Source: JAYRGC01 sp041908065
Lineage (GTDB): Bacteria; Pseudomonadota; Alphaproteobacteria; UBA9219
Direction: 5' to 3'
NCBI GenBank assembly: GCA_041908065.1
Contig: JAYRGC010000047.1
Location: forward strand, 1 to 17,183
DNA: 17,183 nucleotides
Within the stretch, counting starts at the first letter, position 1; every line of letters starts with the position of its first letter. The notes below the pieces were generated by a model. That model was not told the origin of the DNA. It searched no databases and saw only the letters and a list, made by a program, of their open reading frames with translations. Below are positions 6,588-14,191 of this stretch, one piece after another. The translations under genes were made by a program, and so were the position numbers.

Positions 6588-7871
6588 ATGCTCGCTGAAT
6601 CCAACCGCGTATTCACCAATCTTTCCGGCAAGGCTCCGTGGAACATCATGGGGGCCAAGGGGCGTGGGGTGTGGAGCGGAACCGCCGCCTTCATCGCCCG
6701 TGGCCGCGAATGGATGGTGGAGGAGGTCAAAAACTCCGGCCTGCGCGGACGCGGCGGCGCGGGATTTTCCACCGGCATGAAGTGGTCGTTCATGCCCAAG
6801 GAATCCGCCAAGCCGCATTACCTGATAATCAACGCCGACGAATCCGAACCCGGCACCTGCAAGGATCGTGACATCCTGTGCTACGACCCTCACCGTTTGC
6901 TGGAAGGCGCCTTGTGCGCCGCGTTCGCCATCGGGGCGCATGCTTGCTATATCTATGTGCGCGGGGAGTTCTATAACGAAGCGCGGCGGCTGCAAGAAGC
7001 CATCGACGAAGCCTATAAGTTCGGCCTGTTAGGCAAGAACGCCGCCGGATCGGGCTGGGATTGCGACGTGTATATGCATCGCGGCGCGGGCGCGTATATA
7101 TGCGGCGAGGAAACCGCTCTGATGGAAAGCCTCGAGGGCAACAAGGGGCAGCCCCGCAACAAGCCGCCCTTCCCCGCCGGAGCCGGATTGTACGCCTGCC
7201 CCACCACCATCAACAACGTGGAAACCATCGCCGTCGTGCCGGAGATTTTGCGGCGCGGCGCGGCGTGGTTCGCGGGCATAGGCCGCCCCAAGAACAGTGG
7301 CACTAAGATTTTCTGCATCTCCGGCCACGTCGAACAGCCCTGCAACGTCGAGGAGGAAATGGGCATCCCCATGCGGGAGCTTATCGAACGCCATGCGGGC
7401 GGGGTGCGCGGCGGCTGGGACAATTTGCTGGCCGTCATCCCGGGCGGCTCCTCCACCCCGCTGTTGCCGCGCGAGATATGCGACACCGTATTGATGGATT
7501 TCGACAGCCTTCGCGCCGTCCAATCCGGCCTCGGCACGGCAGGCGTGATCGTGATGGATAAATCGACCGACGTCATAGACGCGATATGCCGCCTCAGCCG
7601 CTTTTACATGCACGAAAGCTGCGGGCAATGCACTCCGTGCCGCGAGGGAACCGGATGGCTGTGGCGCGTGATGCAACGCATGGTCAAAGGCGAGGCGGAG
7701 GTCGAGGAAATAGACTCCCTATTGTCCGTCACCAAGGAAATCGAAGGCCACACCATTTGCGCGCTGGGCGACGCAGCGGCTTGGCCGGTGCAAGGCCTTA
7801 TCCGCCACTTCCGCCCCTTGATGGTAGAAAGGATAGAGAAGTATCGTAAGGAAAAACGCAAGGCGGCGTGA
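6588..7871 (+). CDS. nuoF: NADH-quinone oxidoreductase subunit F (NADH- and FMN-binding)
   Basis: NuoF (51-kDa subunit) binds NADH and FMN and passes electrons to cluster N3. The 427 residues show GRGGAGF (54-60) and GAGAYICGEETAL (166-178) of the nucleotide and flavin sites. NADESEPGTCKDRDI (82-96) follows the first of these. The N3 ligands are Cys345, Cys348 and Cys351 (CGQCTPC) and Cys391 (TICALGD). I chose ATG 6588, preceded by ACAGG at 6575-6579 at a good distance; it gives the usual start MLAESNRVFTNLSG. A GTG at 6579 would add three residues and use up that site. Unlike the other junctions it is not coupled to the gene before it: 219 bases with two repeat elements intervene. Confidence 0.97.
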   Translation: MLAESNRVFTNLSGKAPWNIMGAKGRGVWSGTAAFIARGREWMVEEVKNSGLRGRGGAGFSTGMKWSFMPKESAKPHYLIINADESEPGTCKDRDILCYDPHRLLEGALCAAFAIGAHACYIYVRGEFYNEARRLQEAIDEAYKFGLLGKNAAGSGWDCDVYMHRGAGAYICGEETALMESLEGNKGQPRNKPPFPAGAGLYACPTTINNVETIAVVPEILRRGAAWFAGIGRPKNSGTKIFCISGHVEQPCNVEEEMGIPMRELIERHAGGVRGGWDNLLAVIPGGSSTPLLPREICDTVLMDFDSLRAVQSGLGTAGVIVMDKSTDVIDAICRLSRFYMHESCGQCTPCREGTGWLWRVMQRMVKGEAEVEEIDSLLSVTKEIEGHTICALGDAAAWPVQGLIRHFRPLMVERIEKYRKEKRKAA

Positions 7872-7940
7872 GCCGTAGGCGATGACTGCGACTCAATAAG
7901 AAACTCAATCTAACGCCTTTGCATAGCTCAGGATTCCACC

Positions 7941-10025
7941 ATGCCCAAACTCACCATCGACGGCAAAGAAATCGAAGTCGCGGCGGGGACTTCCGTCCTG
8001 CAAGCCTGCGAACAAGCGGGGATCGAGATTCCCCGTTTCTGCTACCACGACCGCCTGTCGGTCGCCGGAAGCTGCCGCATGTGTCTGGTCGAGGTGGAAA
8101 AGGCTCCCAAGCCCGTCGCCAGCTGCACCCAGCCTTGCGCCGACGGGATGATCGTGCATACGGACACACCGACAGTGAAGAACGCCCGCAAAGGGGTTAT
8201 GGAGCTGTTGTTGATAAACCATCCCCTCGACTGCCCCATCTGCGATCAGGGCGGCGAGTGCGACTTGCAGGATTTATCCGTCGGCTACGGCATGGACAAA
8301 GGCCGTTACCGCGACGAAAAACGCGCCGTGTCCGATAAATATCTTGGGCCTTTGGTCAAAACCGTGATGACGCGCTGCATCCATTGCACGCGCTGCGTCC
8401 GCTTCATGGACGAGATTGCCGGAACGCCCGAACTCGGCGGACTGTTTCGCGGCGAGCATCTGGAAATAGACACATGGACCGGACAACCCCTGAAATCCGA
8501 ATTGTCGGGAAATCTGGTGGACATCTGCCCCGTGGGCGCGTTGACCAACCGCCCCCACGCCTTCCGCGCCCGCTCGTGGGAAATGGACAAAACCGACAGC
8601 GTCGACGTGCTGGACGCGGTGGGCAGCAACATCCGCATCGACAGCAAAAACGGCGAGGTGATGCGGATAGTCCCCCGCCGCAACGACGCCATAAACGACG
8701 AATGGATCAACGACAAGACCCGCCACGCCTGCGACGGATTGAAATACCAACGCCTCGACCGCCCCTATGTGCGCGGAGGCGACGGCAAGCTGCGCGAGGC
8801 TTCGTGGGACGAGGCGTTGGCGGTCGTGGCCGCCAAGCTGCGTTCCACCACGCCGGAAAGGATCGCAGCCTTGGCGGGCGATCTGGCCGACTGCGAAAGC
8901 ATGTTCGCCCTGTTGTCGTTCATGCGCTCGCTGGGCGTCGCCAACACCGATTGCCGCCAAGACGGCGCGGTCTATGACGCCTCGGCGCGGGCGGGATACA
9001 TAATGAACAGCGGCATCGCGGGCATCGACAAGGCCGACGCGATCCTGCTGATCGGCACAAATCCGCGCCACGAAGGCACGATGGTCAACGCCCGCATCCG
9101 CAAACGCTGGCTGAAAGGCAATCTTGAGCTAGGTTTGGTCGGAACCGCCGCGGATCTCGGCTATCCCTATCGCCATCTCGGACCCGCGCCAAGCTCGCTG
9201 AAGGATATTATCAACGGACGGGAAGCCTTCGCCTCGATACTGCGCCAAGCCGAAAGGCCTATGCTGCTGCTGGGCGCGGGCGTTTTGGCGCGGCAAGACG
9301 GCGCGGCGATCCATTCCATGGCGCAAGAAATCGCCGCTTCGCTCAACATGATTCGCGACGGATGGAACGGCTTTAACGTGTTGCAACTGGCTGCGGCGCG
9401 AACGGGAGGATTGGATCTCGGCTTCCTGCCCGCCGCCAACGGCAAGTCCACCGCAGGCATTCTGGAATCCGCCTCGAAAGGCGAGATCGATTTCGTCTAT
9501 CTGCTGGGCGCGGACGAGATAAACATGTCCAAGCTGGGCAAGGCGTTCGTTGTATATCACGGCCATCACGGCGATCGCGGAGCGCACCGCGCCGATGTCG
9601 TGCTTCCGGCGACCGCCTATACCGAAAAGGACGCCACCTACGTCAACACCGAAGGCCGGACGCAAACCACACGCCGCGCCGTGGCTCCGGTGGGGCAAGC
9701 CAAGGAAGACTGGGCTGTAGTGCGCGCCATGTCGGAAGCCTTTGGCCGCCCGCTGCCATTTAACAGCTTGGCAGAAGCGCGTGGCAAGATGACCATCGCC
9801 CGCCCCCATCTGGGCGACATAGGAAAAATCTTTCCGGCAGAATGGCCGGCGGAGTGGAAAGGCTGCGGAAAATATAACGAATCTTTGCCTCTGCCCTTCG
9901 CTCCCGCCATCCAAAACTTTTACGCCACCGACCCCATATGTCGCGCCTCCCCCACTATGGCCAAGTGTGTGGAGGAAATCCTGCCGCTGTGGCACGGAGG
10001 CAGTGGAGGCAAAGCGGCGGCATGA
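7941..10025 (+). CDS. nuoG: NADH-quinone oxidoreductase subunit G
   Basis: NuoG (75-kDa subunit) relays electrons through three iron-sulphur clusters in the peripheral arm. The N-terminal ferredoxin domain has the N1b ligands Cys34, Cys45, Cys48 and Cys62. His94, Cys98, Cys101 and Cys107 match cluster N5. Cys146, Cys149, Cys152 and Cys196 match N4. No extra N7 ligand set is evident. The remaining residues form a molybdopterin-oxidoreductase-like domain without cofactor function, and the 694-residue length is normal for alphaproteobacteria. ATG 7941 has AGGA at 7930-7933. The 69-base gap after nuoF shows no structure. Its TGA overlaps the start of the acyl-CoA ligase gene (ATGA) rather than leading into nuoH. 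Confidence 0.97.
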   Translation: MPKLTIDGKEIEVAAGTSVLQACEQAGIEIPRFCYHDRLSVAGSCRMCLVEVEKAPKPVASCTQPCADGMIVHTDTPTVKNARKGVMELLLINHPLDCPICDQGGECDLQDLSVGYGMDKGRYRDEKRAVSDKYLGPLVKTVMTRCIHCTRCVRFMDEIAGTPELGGLFRGEHLEIDTWTGQPLKSELSGNLVDICPVGALTNRPHAFRARSWEMDKTDSVDVLDAVGSNIRIDSKNGEVMRIVPRRNDAINDEWINDKTRHACDGLKYQRLDRPYVRGGDGKLREASWDEALAVVAAKLRSTTPERIAALAGDLADCESMFALLSFMRSLGVANTDCRQDGAVYDASARAGYIMNSGIAGIDKADAILLIGTNPRHEGTMVNARIRKRWLKGNLELGLVGTAADLGYPYRHLGPAPSSLKDIINGREAFASILRQAERPMLLLGAGVLARQDGAAIHSMAQEIAASLNMIRDGWNGFNVLQLAAARTGGLDLGFLPAANGKSTAGILESASKGEIDFVYLLGADEINMSKLGKAFVVYHGHHGDRGAHRADVVLPATAYTEKDATYVNTEGRTQTTRRAVAPVGQAKEDWAVVRAMSEAFGRPLPFNSLAEARGKMTIARPHLGDIGKIFPAEWPAEWKGCGKYNESLPLPFAPAIQNFYATDPICRASPTMAKCVEEILPLWHGGSGGKAAA

Positions 10026-11731
10026 CAGTTCCATCCGACCTTCCTTGGGCATCCATATATCCCCCTTCGGTGGATTGGGCGGCCGAGCTGCCCTCGCGTC
10101 CACTGCCGGAAATACTCGACAAGGCCGCCGCCGAATTTCCCCATAACGTCTTCATCGACTTTCTTGGCAAGGAATACTCCTATGCCCAAACGGTAGAGGC
10201 GGTGGCCAAAACGGCGCGGGGATTGCAAAACTTGGGCGTGAAAAAAGGCGATCGCATCGGGCTTTTGCTTCCGAACACTCCGTACTATGTGTTCCTTTAT
10301 TTCGCTATTTTGAAAATCGGCGCGGTGGTGGTGAATTTCAACCCGCTTTACGCCGAAAAGGAGATCGAGGAACAGATAAAGAATTCCGGCGTCTCCATAA
10401 TGGCGACGATAGACATAGCCTCCATCAGCGAAAAGCTGGATCGCGTCGCCTCCCGCGCCGGAGTGCTAAAAACGATCGTCTGTCGGCTGGCCGCCGCCCT
10501 GCCGCCGCTGTCGTCGTTCCTTTACCGCCTGTTCAAGTTTCGGGAAATATCGCGCTTGAAACGCGACGGCTCGCATGTGTCGTTCGAAGACCTACTTGAC
10601 AACTCGGGCGAATATTCGGCTCCCGCCATCTCTCCCGTCGAGGATTTGGCGGTGCTGCAATACACCGGAGGAACCACCGGCATCCCCAAAGGGGCGATGC
10701 TCACGCACTCCAATCTTTCCGCCAACGTCGAGCAAGCTCGCCTGCTGTTCCCGCGCATGGAAAAAGGTCGGGAAAGAATGCTTGGCGTGCTGCCGTTCTT
10801 CCACGTCTTCGCCATGACCGCCGTGATGAACATGGGAATCGCCATGGGCGGGCGGCTGATAATCCTGCCGCGCTTCGATTTGAAACAGGTGATAGAAACC
10901 ATCCACAAAAAACGCCCCACCCTGTTTCCCGCCGTTCCCACCATCTACACCGCCATCAACAACTACAAGGATTTGCGGAAATACGATCTGTCGTCGATAA
11001 AATACTGCATCTCCGGCGGCGCGCCGTTGCCGGTGGAGGTCAAGCGCGATTTCGAACGCCTGACCGGATGCGTATTGGTCGAAGGCTACGGCTTGTCGGA
11101 GACCTCGCCCGTCGCCACCTGCAATCCGACCGAGGGCGAAAACCGCGCTGGATCCATCGGACTGCCTTTGCCCGGAACCTATATCGACATCATCAGCATG
11201 GAGGATGGTAATTCTCCCGTCGCGCAAGGCCAGCGCGGCGAGGTGTGCATTCGCGGGCCGCAGGTGATGGCGGGATATTGGAACCATCCCGAGGAAACCG
11301 CCTCGGTTCTAAAGGACACTGCACAGGGCAAGCGTCTGCACACCGGAGACGTCGGATACATGGACAAGGACGGCTATACCTTCATTGTGGATCGCATAAA
11401 GGACATGATAGCTGCGGGCGGTTTCAAGGTTTATCCCCGCCACGTCGAAGAAGCCATCTATCTGCATCCGGCGGTCGAGGAATGCATAGTGGCCGGAGTC
11501 CCCGATCCCTATCGCGGCCAGACCGTCAAGGCCTATGTGAAGCTCCGCGCCGGACACGATCTGGACAAGGACGGCTTGACCGAATTTCTCAAGGACAAGT
11601 TGTCCACCATCGAAATTCCCAAATTGGTAGAATTCCGTTCGGCCTTGCCCAAAACCGCCATCGGAAAATTGTCGAAGCGCATGGTGCTGGGCGAAGAAAA
11701 CAAGAGCCCCCCACAAAAAACGGAGGGGTAG
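10022..11731 (+). CDS. long-chain acyl-CoA ligase (FadD-type AMP-forming synthetase)
   Basis: A member of the ANL adenylating superfamily. It activates a carboxylic acid with ATP to an acyl-AMP and transfers the acyl group to CoA. The 569-residue protein has the P-loop YTGGTTGIPKG (214-224), GYGLSET (355-361), the ATP-ribose aspartate in TGD (441-443), hinge-region Arg458 in VDRIKD, and catalytic Lys549 in PKTAIGKL. Length and motifs fit long-chain fatty-acid ligases; a dicarboxylate or aromatic substrate cannot be excluded. ATG 10022 forms an ATGA overlap with nuoG, so it is probably co-transcribed and translationally coupled with the nuo genes. The physiological reason is unclear; feeding beta-oxidation NADH to complex I is one idea. 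A symbol is withheld because FadD and paralogues cannot be told apart by eye. Confidence 0.93.
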   Translation: MTVPSDLPWASIYPPSVDWAAELPSRPLPEILDKAAAEFPHNVFIDFLGKEYSYAQTVEAVAKTARGLQNLGVKKGDRIGLLLPNTPYYVFLYFAILKIGAVVVNFNPLYAEKEIEEQIKNSGVSIMATIDIASISEKLDRVASRAGVLKTIVCRLAAALPPLSSFLYRLFKFREISRLKRDGSHVSFEDLLDNSGEYSAPAISPVEDLAVLQYTGGTTGIPKGAMLTHSNLSANVEQARLLFPRMEKGRERMLGVLPFFHVFAMTAVMNMGIAMGGRLIILPRFDLKQVIETIHKKRPTLFPAVPTIYTAINNYKDLRKYDLSSIKYCISGGAPLPVEVKRDFERLTGCVLVEGYGLSETSPVATCNPTEGENRAGSIGLPLPGTYIDIISMEDGNSPVAQGQRGEVCIRGPQVMAGYWNHPEETASVLKDTAQGKRLHTGDVGYMDKDGYTFIVDRIKDMIAAGGFKVYPRHVEEAIYLHPAVEECIVAGVPDPYRGQTVKAYVKLRAGHDLDKDGLTEFLKDKLSTIEIPKLVEFRSALPKTAIGKLSKRMVLGEENKSPPQKTEG

Positions 11732-11792
11732 AACCGGCCTCTTAGAACCTGTTCATATGCAAAACGGAGAATATTACCTTACCCAAAAAGCC

Positions 11793-11894
11793 GTCATTGC
11801 AAACTCCAAGCCCAAAGGCCGTCATGTGAAGTATACGGCCAAAGGCCGTCATGTGAAGTATACGGCCAAAGGCCGTCATGTGAAGTATACGGCC
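11793..11894 (+). repeat. tandem array of 27-bp units leading into repeat E3
   Basis: Three identical 27-bp units occupy 11814-11840, 11841-11867 and 11868-11894. Each reads AAAGGCCGTCAT, then GTGAAGTATAC, then GGCC. A diverged 28-bp unit precedes them (GTCAT at 11793 to 11820). A partial unit then merges into E3 (AAAGGCCGTCAT at 11895-11906). Each unit boundary contains the small hairpin CGGCC-AAA-GGCCG. Equivalent single units stand at the left ends of E1 (27 bp) and E5 (28 bp), so the array looks like local expansion of the element terminus. The units are in direct contact without spacers, so this is not a CRISPR array. Confidence 0.93.
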
Positions 11895-12010
11895 AAAGGC
11901 CGTCATTGCGAGCGTCGCCCTTGCGACGCGAAGCAATCCAGTGCCGTTGCGCCCGTGGCTCTGGATTGCTTCGCCGCCAAGAGGCGGCTCGCAATGACGG
12001 CCTTTGGCCG
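11890..12010. repeat. palindromic cloverleaf repeat, copy E3 (most perfect)
   Basis: The outer stem pairs 11890-11913 with 11987-12010 over a perfect 24 bp, from CGGCCAAAGG to GCGAGC. Inside are three hairpins. The left lateral is GCGTCGC CCTT GCGACGC (11912-11929). The central one pairs GAAGCAATCCAG (11930-11941) with 11961-11972 around a 19-base loop. The right lateral is GCCGCC AAGA GGCGGC (11973-11988). Nearly every base of the 121-bp element is paired in this cloverleaf. Its central loop is close to the reverse complement of the E1 loop. It lies between the acyl-CoA ligase gene and the nuclease-fold protein gene. Confidence 0.93.
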
Positions 12011-12050
12011 CAAAGTCACCCACCCATTTTGGGATATGGCCATTTTAGCG

Positions 12051-12078
12051 TTTCTGAGATGAATCCGCGTGATATAAT
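12051..12078 (+). promoter_or_regulatory. candidate extended -10 promoter for the nuclease-fold protein gene
   Basis: TATAAT at 12073-12078 is a perfect -10 box preceded by TG one base upstream (TGATATAAT from 12070), the extended -10 pattern. The -35 region is weak (TTTCTG at 12051-12056, 16-base gap), as is usual for extended -10 promoters. It lies 70 bases upstream of the ATG at 12148, just beyond repeat E3. Confidence 0.5.
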
Positions 12079-12147
12079 CCCGAACGTGCTTTATAGAAAA
12101 CCGGATTACCGAAGCGCGGGAACCACGACGGAAAGGCAAGATAGGCC

Positions 12148-14160
12148 ATGTTTCCACATAATCGCATCTTTGTTTCGCTACGCCTGCTTGTCTCCGCTTC
12201 GGCGTTGATGGCCGGATTCATTGCCGAAACAACCGCAGCCGCCAACGACATAGCCCCACCGCCGCGCCGCTCTCCCCGCGAGCCGGTCAGCCAGCAATCG
12301 TTGATGGAACGCAAATCCGCCCTGCCTCCGTCGCGTTCGGTCAGCGGAAAGGCCGTAGTCGTCGATACCGAACGCCTCCGCATCGGCGACACGGAAATCC
12401 GGCTGTTCGGAGTAGTGCCGCCGCAGCTTTCCGCTCCCTATGGACCTCAGGCGCGGGCGGTTTTAGACACCATGGCCGCGACCGGAACCATAACCTGCTC
12501 CATCCACGACCGCGATCGCGAAAGCCGCCTGTTGGCTAATTGTCGTGGAACCGAAGGGGGAGATCCCGCGCTTGAGCTGCTGAAACGCGGGTTGGCGGTC
12601 ACGGCGAGGGGATCCCTTCGCTCCAGCGAACTCGCTCCGGCGTACGAAGCCGCCGAACGCGCCGCGCAAGCTCAAAAAGTCGGGCTTTGGTCTCTTGCCA
12701 TCCCCCAATCCGCCTCCGGCGCGAGCATAAAAGAAGCTATGGCCGAAACGGCTTCCTCGACCGCCCAAATGCAGACGCAAACCCAGACGCAACCTCCTCA
12801 AGCGCAGCAGAGCCAATCCCCTCCTTCCTCTACACCTCCGACCGCAGAACCGCCTGCGGCGAAAGAAGCGGACAAGCCGGAAACGTCTTCGGCAATCGTC
12901 CAAAACGAAAAACCCAAAAAGGGTTCAAACGCCGAATCGTCCGCCGCTTTGTCGGCCTTGGCCGATCAAGCGATTCGCTACGAACTGCCAATGGCTGCTC
13001 AAGTAACGCCGCAGGCTGCCGGATGGGCTGAACGCTATCAGCTTCTTATTGCCTCGATCTTGGCCTTGATGGCCGCGCTCTGCTTTACCTCCGCCTCGTT
13101 CCTGCGAAACGTCTGGAACCGCCGCGAAGACGTGCGCTCCATAGCCTCAGCGTTGCGCGGGGAATTGATGGCGGCGCGTTCGGTTTGTTCCGCGCGCCTG
13201 CGGCAGATCGAACGGGAAGCGGACGAAAAATCTGTGGGGTGGCCGCGCATAAGGACTTTGGTGTTCCAAGCCTACGTCGGCAAACTCGGACTCTTGGGCG
13301 CGGAAATGTCGCGAAAAATAGCCTCTATCTACGGACAGGCCAGCGATTACGCCTCGTATTACCAGACGCAATCCGCCCCCGCTCCGTCCTCTCCGACACA
13401 AGACCAATCCGCCTCTAAACGCCAGTCTCTGGCCGCCTTGATCCAGCATATGGACGAGGTAATGCCACGCCTGGCCGCCATCGAGGAAGGCAAAAGATTC
13501 GGCTGCAAATCGCCGCTGTCCAACATTGCGACGGCTTCTGCCAACTGCAACCACACATCCTCCGATCCTCAACCGCCATCGCCGCGTTCGAAAAACAAGG
13601 AAAAGGAAGAATCCGAAACCTTGGCTCAGGATTCTCCAGCGACGGAACAGCCGAAGGCGGAAAGCGCGCCCATCGCTTCCGCTCCACAGTCATCGCACTC
13701 TCCTTCTTCCAATATCCCGACCTTGGCCGCCACCACGATCTCAACCATGGCCTCCTCCGAAAAAGCGGAGGCTCCGGTAGCCGAAAGTTCTTCCGCGAAA
13801 TTGGACAAATCGGCGGTCGCTCCTGCGGCGCCCTCCGCTCCCGCCCCGCAACAACCGGAAAGTCCGGAACAATCCGTAGTCGTAGCCACCGAGGAAACCG
13901 TCGCCGAGCCGGAGGAGGCAATCAATTCCGCGACGGCTTTCCGCAGCAAGCCTTCGCATTTGGCTTCCATCCTCCCGCTGTTCGGGCGCATCAAGGATTT
14001 TGCCATCAGCCATCTGGAACGCGACAGAAGCGATCCGGCGGATTCCGTCCCCGATTATGTGACGATGTCGGACGAGGAAATGGAAAAATACCTTCAAGAG
14101 GCTAAATCCTTCACGGAAGAAAGCCATCGCAAAACCGCCCACGGCTTGCGCTTCCGATGA
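12148..14160 (+). CDS. membrane protein with degenerate SNase-like domain and conserved cytoplasmic module
   Basis: The 670-residue protein has several parts: a signal-like N-terminus (about 1-32); a staphylococcal-nuclease-like (OB-fold) domain at about 66-181; a Gln/Pro-rich linker (about 205-245); and one membrane segment (about 298-318, LLIASILALMAALCFTSASFL). A conserved-looking module follows (about 328-406, WPRIRTLVFQAYVGKLGLLGAE...SIYGQASDYASYY). After it come a long Ala/Ser/Pro/Glu-rich stretch (about 465-595) and an acidic tail. The SNase fold is suggested by RLFGVVPPQ, the GPQARAVL helix, and AAERAAQAQKVGLW. The usual catalytic D-x-P-E after RL.G is replaced by V-P-P-Q, so nuclease activity is doubtful. 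The start region predicts periplasmic placement of this domain, with the C-terminal half in the cytoplasm. I recall similar post-membrane modules in Rhodospirillales proteins of unknown function, but cannot verify this here. ArgB follows 31 bases later. Confidence 0.8.
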   Translation: MFPHNRIFVSLRLLVSASALMAGFIAETTAAANDIAPPPRRSPREPVSQQSLMERKSALPPSRSVSGKAVVVDTERLRIGDTEIRLFGVVPPQLSAPYGPQARAVLDTMAATGTITCSIHDRDRESRLLANCRGTEGGDPALELLKRGLAVTARGSLRSSELAPAYEAAERAAQAQKVGLWSLAIPQSASGASIKEAMAETASSTAQMQTQTQTQPPQAQQSQSPPSSTPPTAEPPAAKEADKPETSSAIVQNEKPKKGSNAESSAALSALADQAIRYELPMAAQVTPQAAGWAERYQLLIASILALMAALCFTSASFLRNVWNRREDVRSIASALRGELMAARSVCSARLRQIEREADEKSVGWPRIRTLVFQAYVGKLGLLGAEMSRKIASIYGQASDYASYYQTQSAPAPSSPTQDQSASKRQSLAALIQHMDEVMPRLAAIEEGKRFGCKSPLSNIATASANCNHTSSDPQPPSPRSKNKEKEESETLAQDSPATEQPKAESAPIASAPQSSHSPSSNIPTLAATTISTMASSEKAEAPVAESSSAKLDKSAVAPAAPSAPAPQQPESPEQSVVVATEETVAEPEEAINSATAFRSKPSHLASILPLFGRIKDFAISHLERDRSDPADSVPDYVTMSDEEMEKYLQEAKSFTEESHRKTAHGLRFR

Positions 14161-14191
14161 GAGCCTGTTCAGAATAACGAGGCCGAAAGAC

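Noticed and set aside
8274..9071. 265-codon minus-strand frame inside nuoG
   Set aside because: Shadow of nuoG, which has all its iron-sulphur ligands in the forward frame.
11793..11906. CRISPR array
   Set aside because: The units are 27 bp in direct contact, with no unique spacers and no cas genes.
11890..12010. tRNA or other structured RNA gene (cloverleaf fold)
   Set aside because: Stem lengths (24, 7, 12 and 6 bp) and the lack of conserved tRNA bases exclude a tRNA, and the element recurs as a dispersed repeat.
11757..12062. 101-codon open frame between the ligase and the nuclease-fold gene
   Set aside because: Entirely made of the tandem array and repeat E3; the protein would be repeat-encoded and has no start signal of note.
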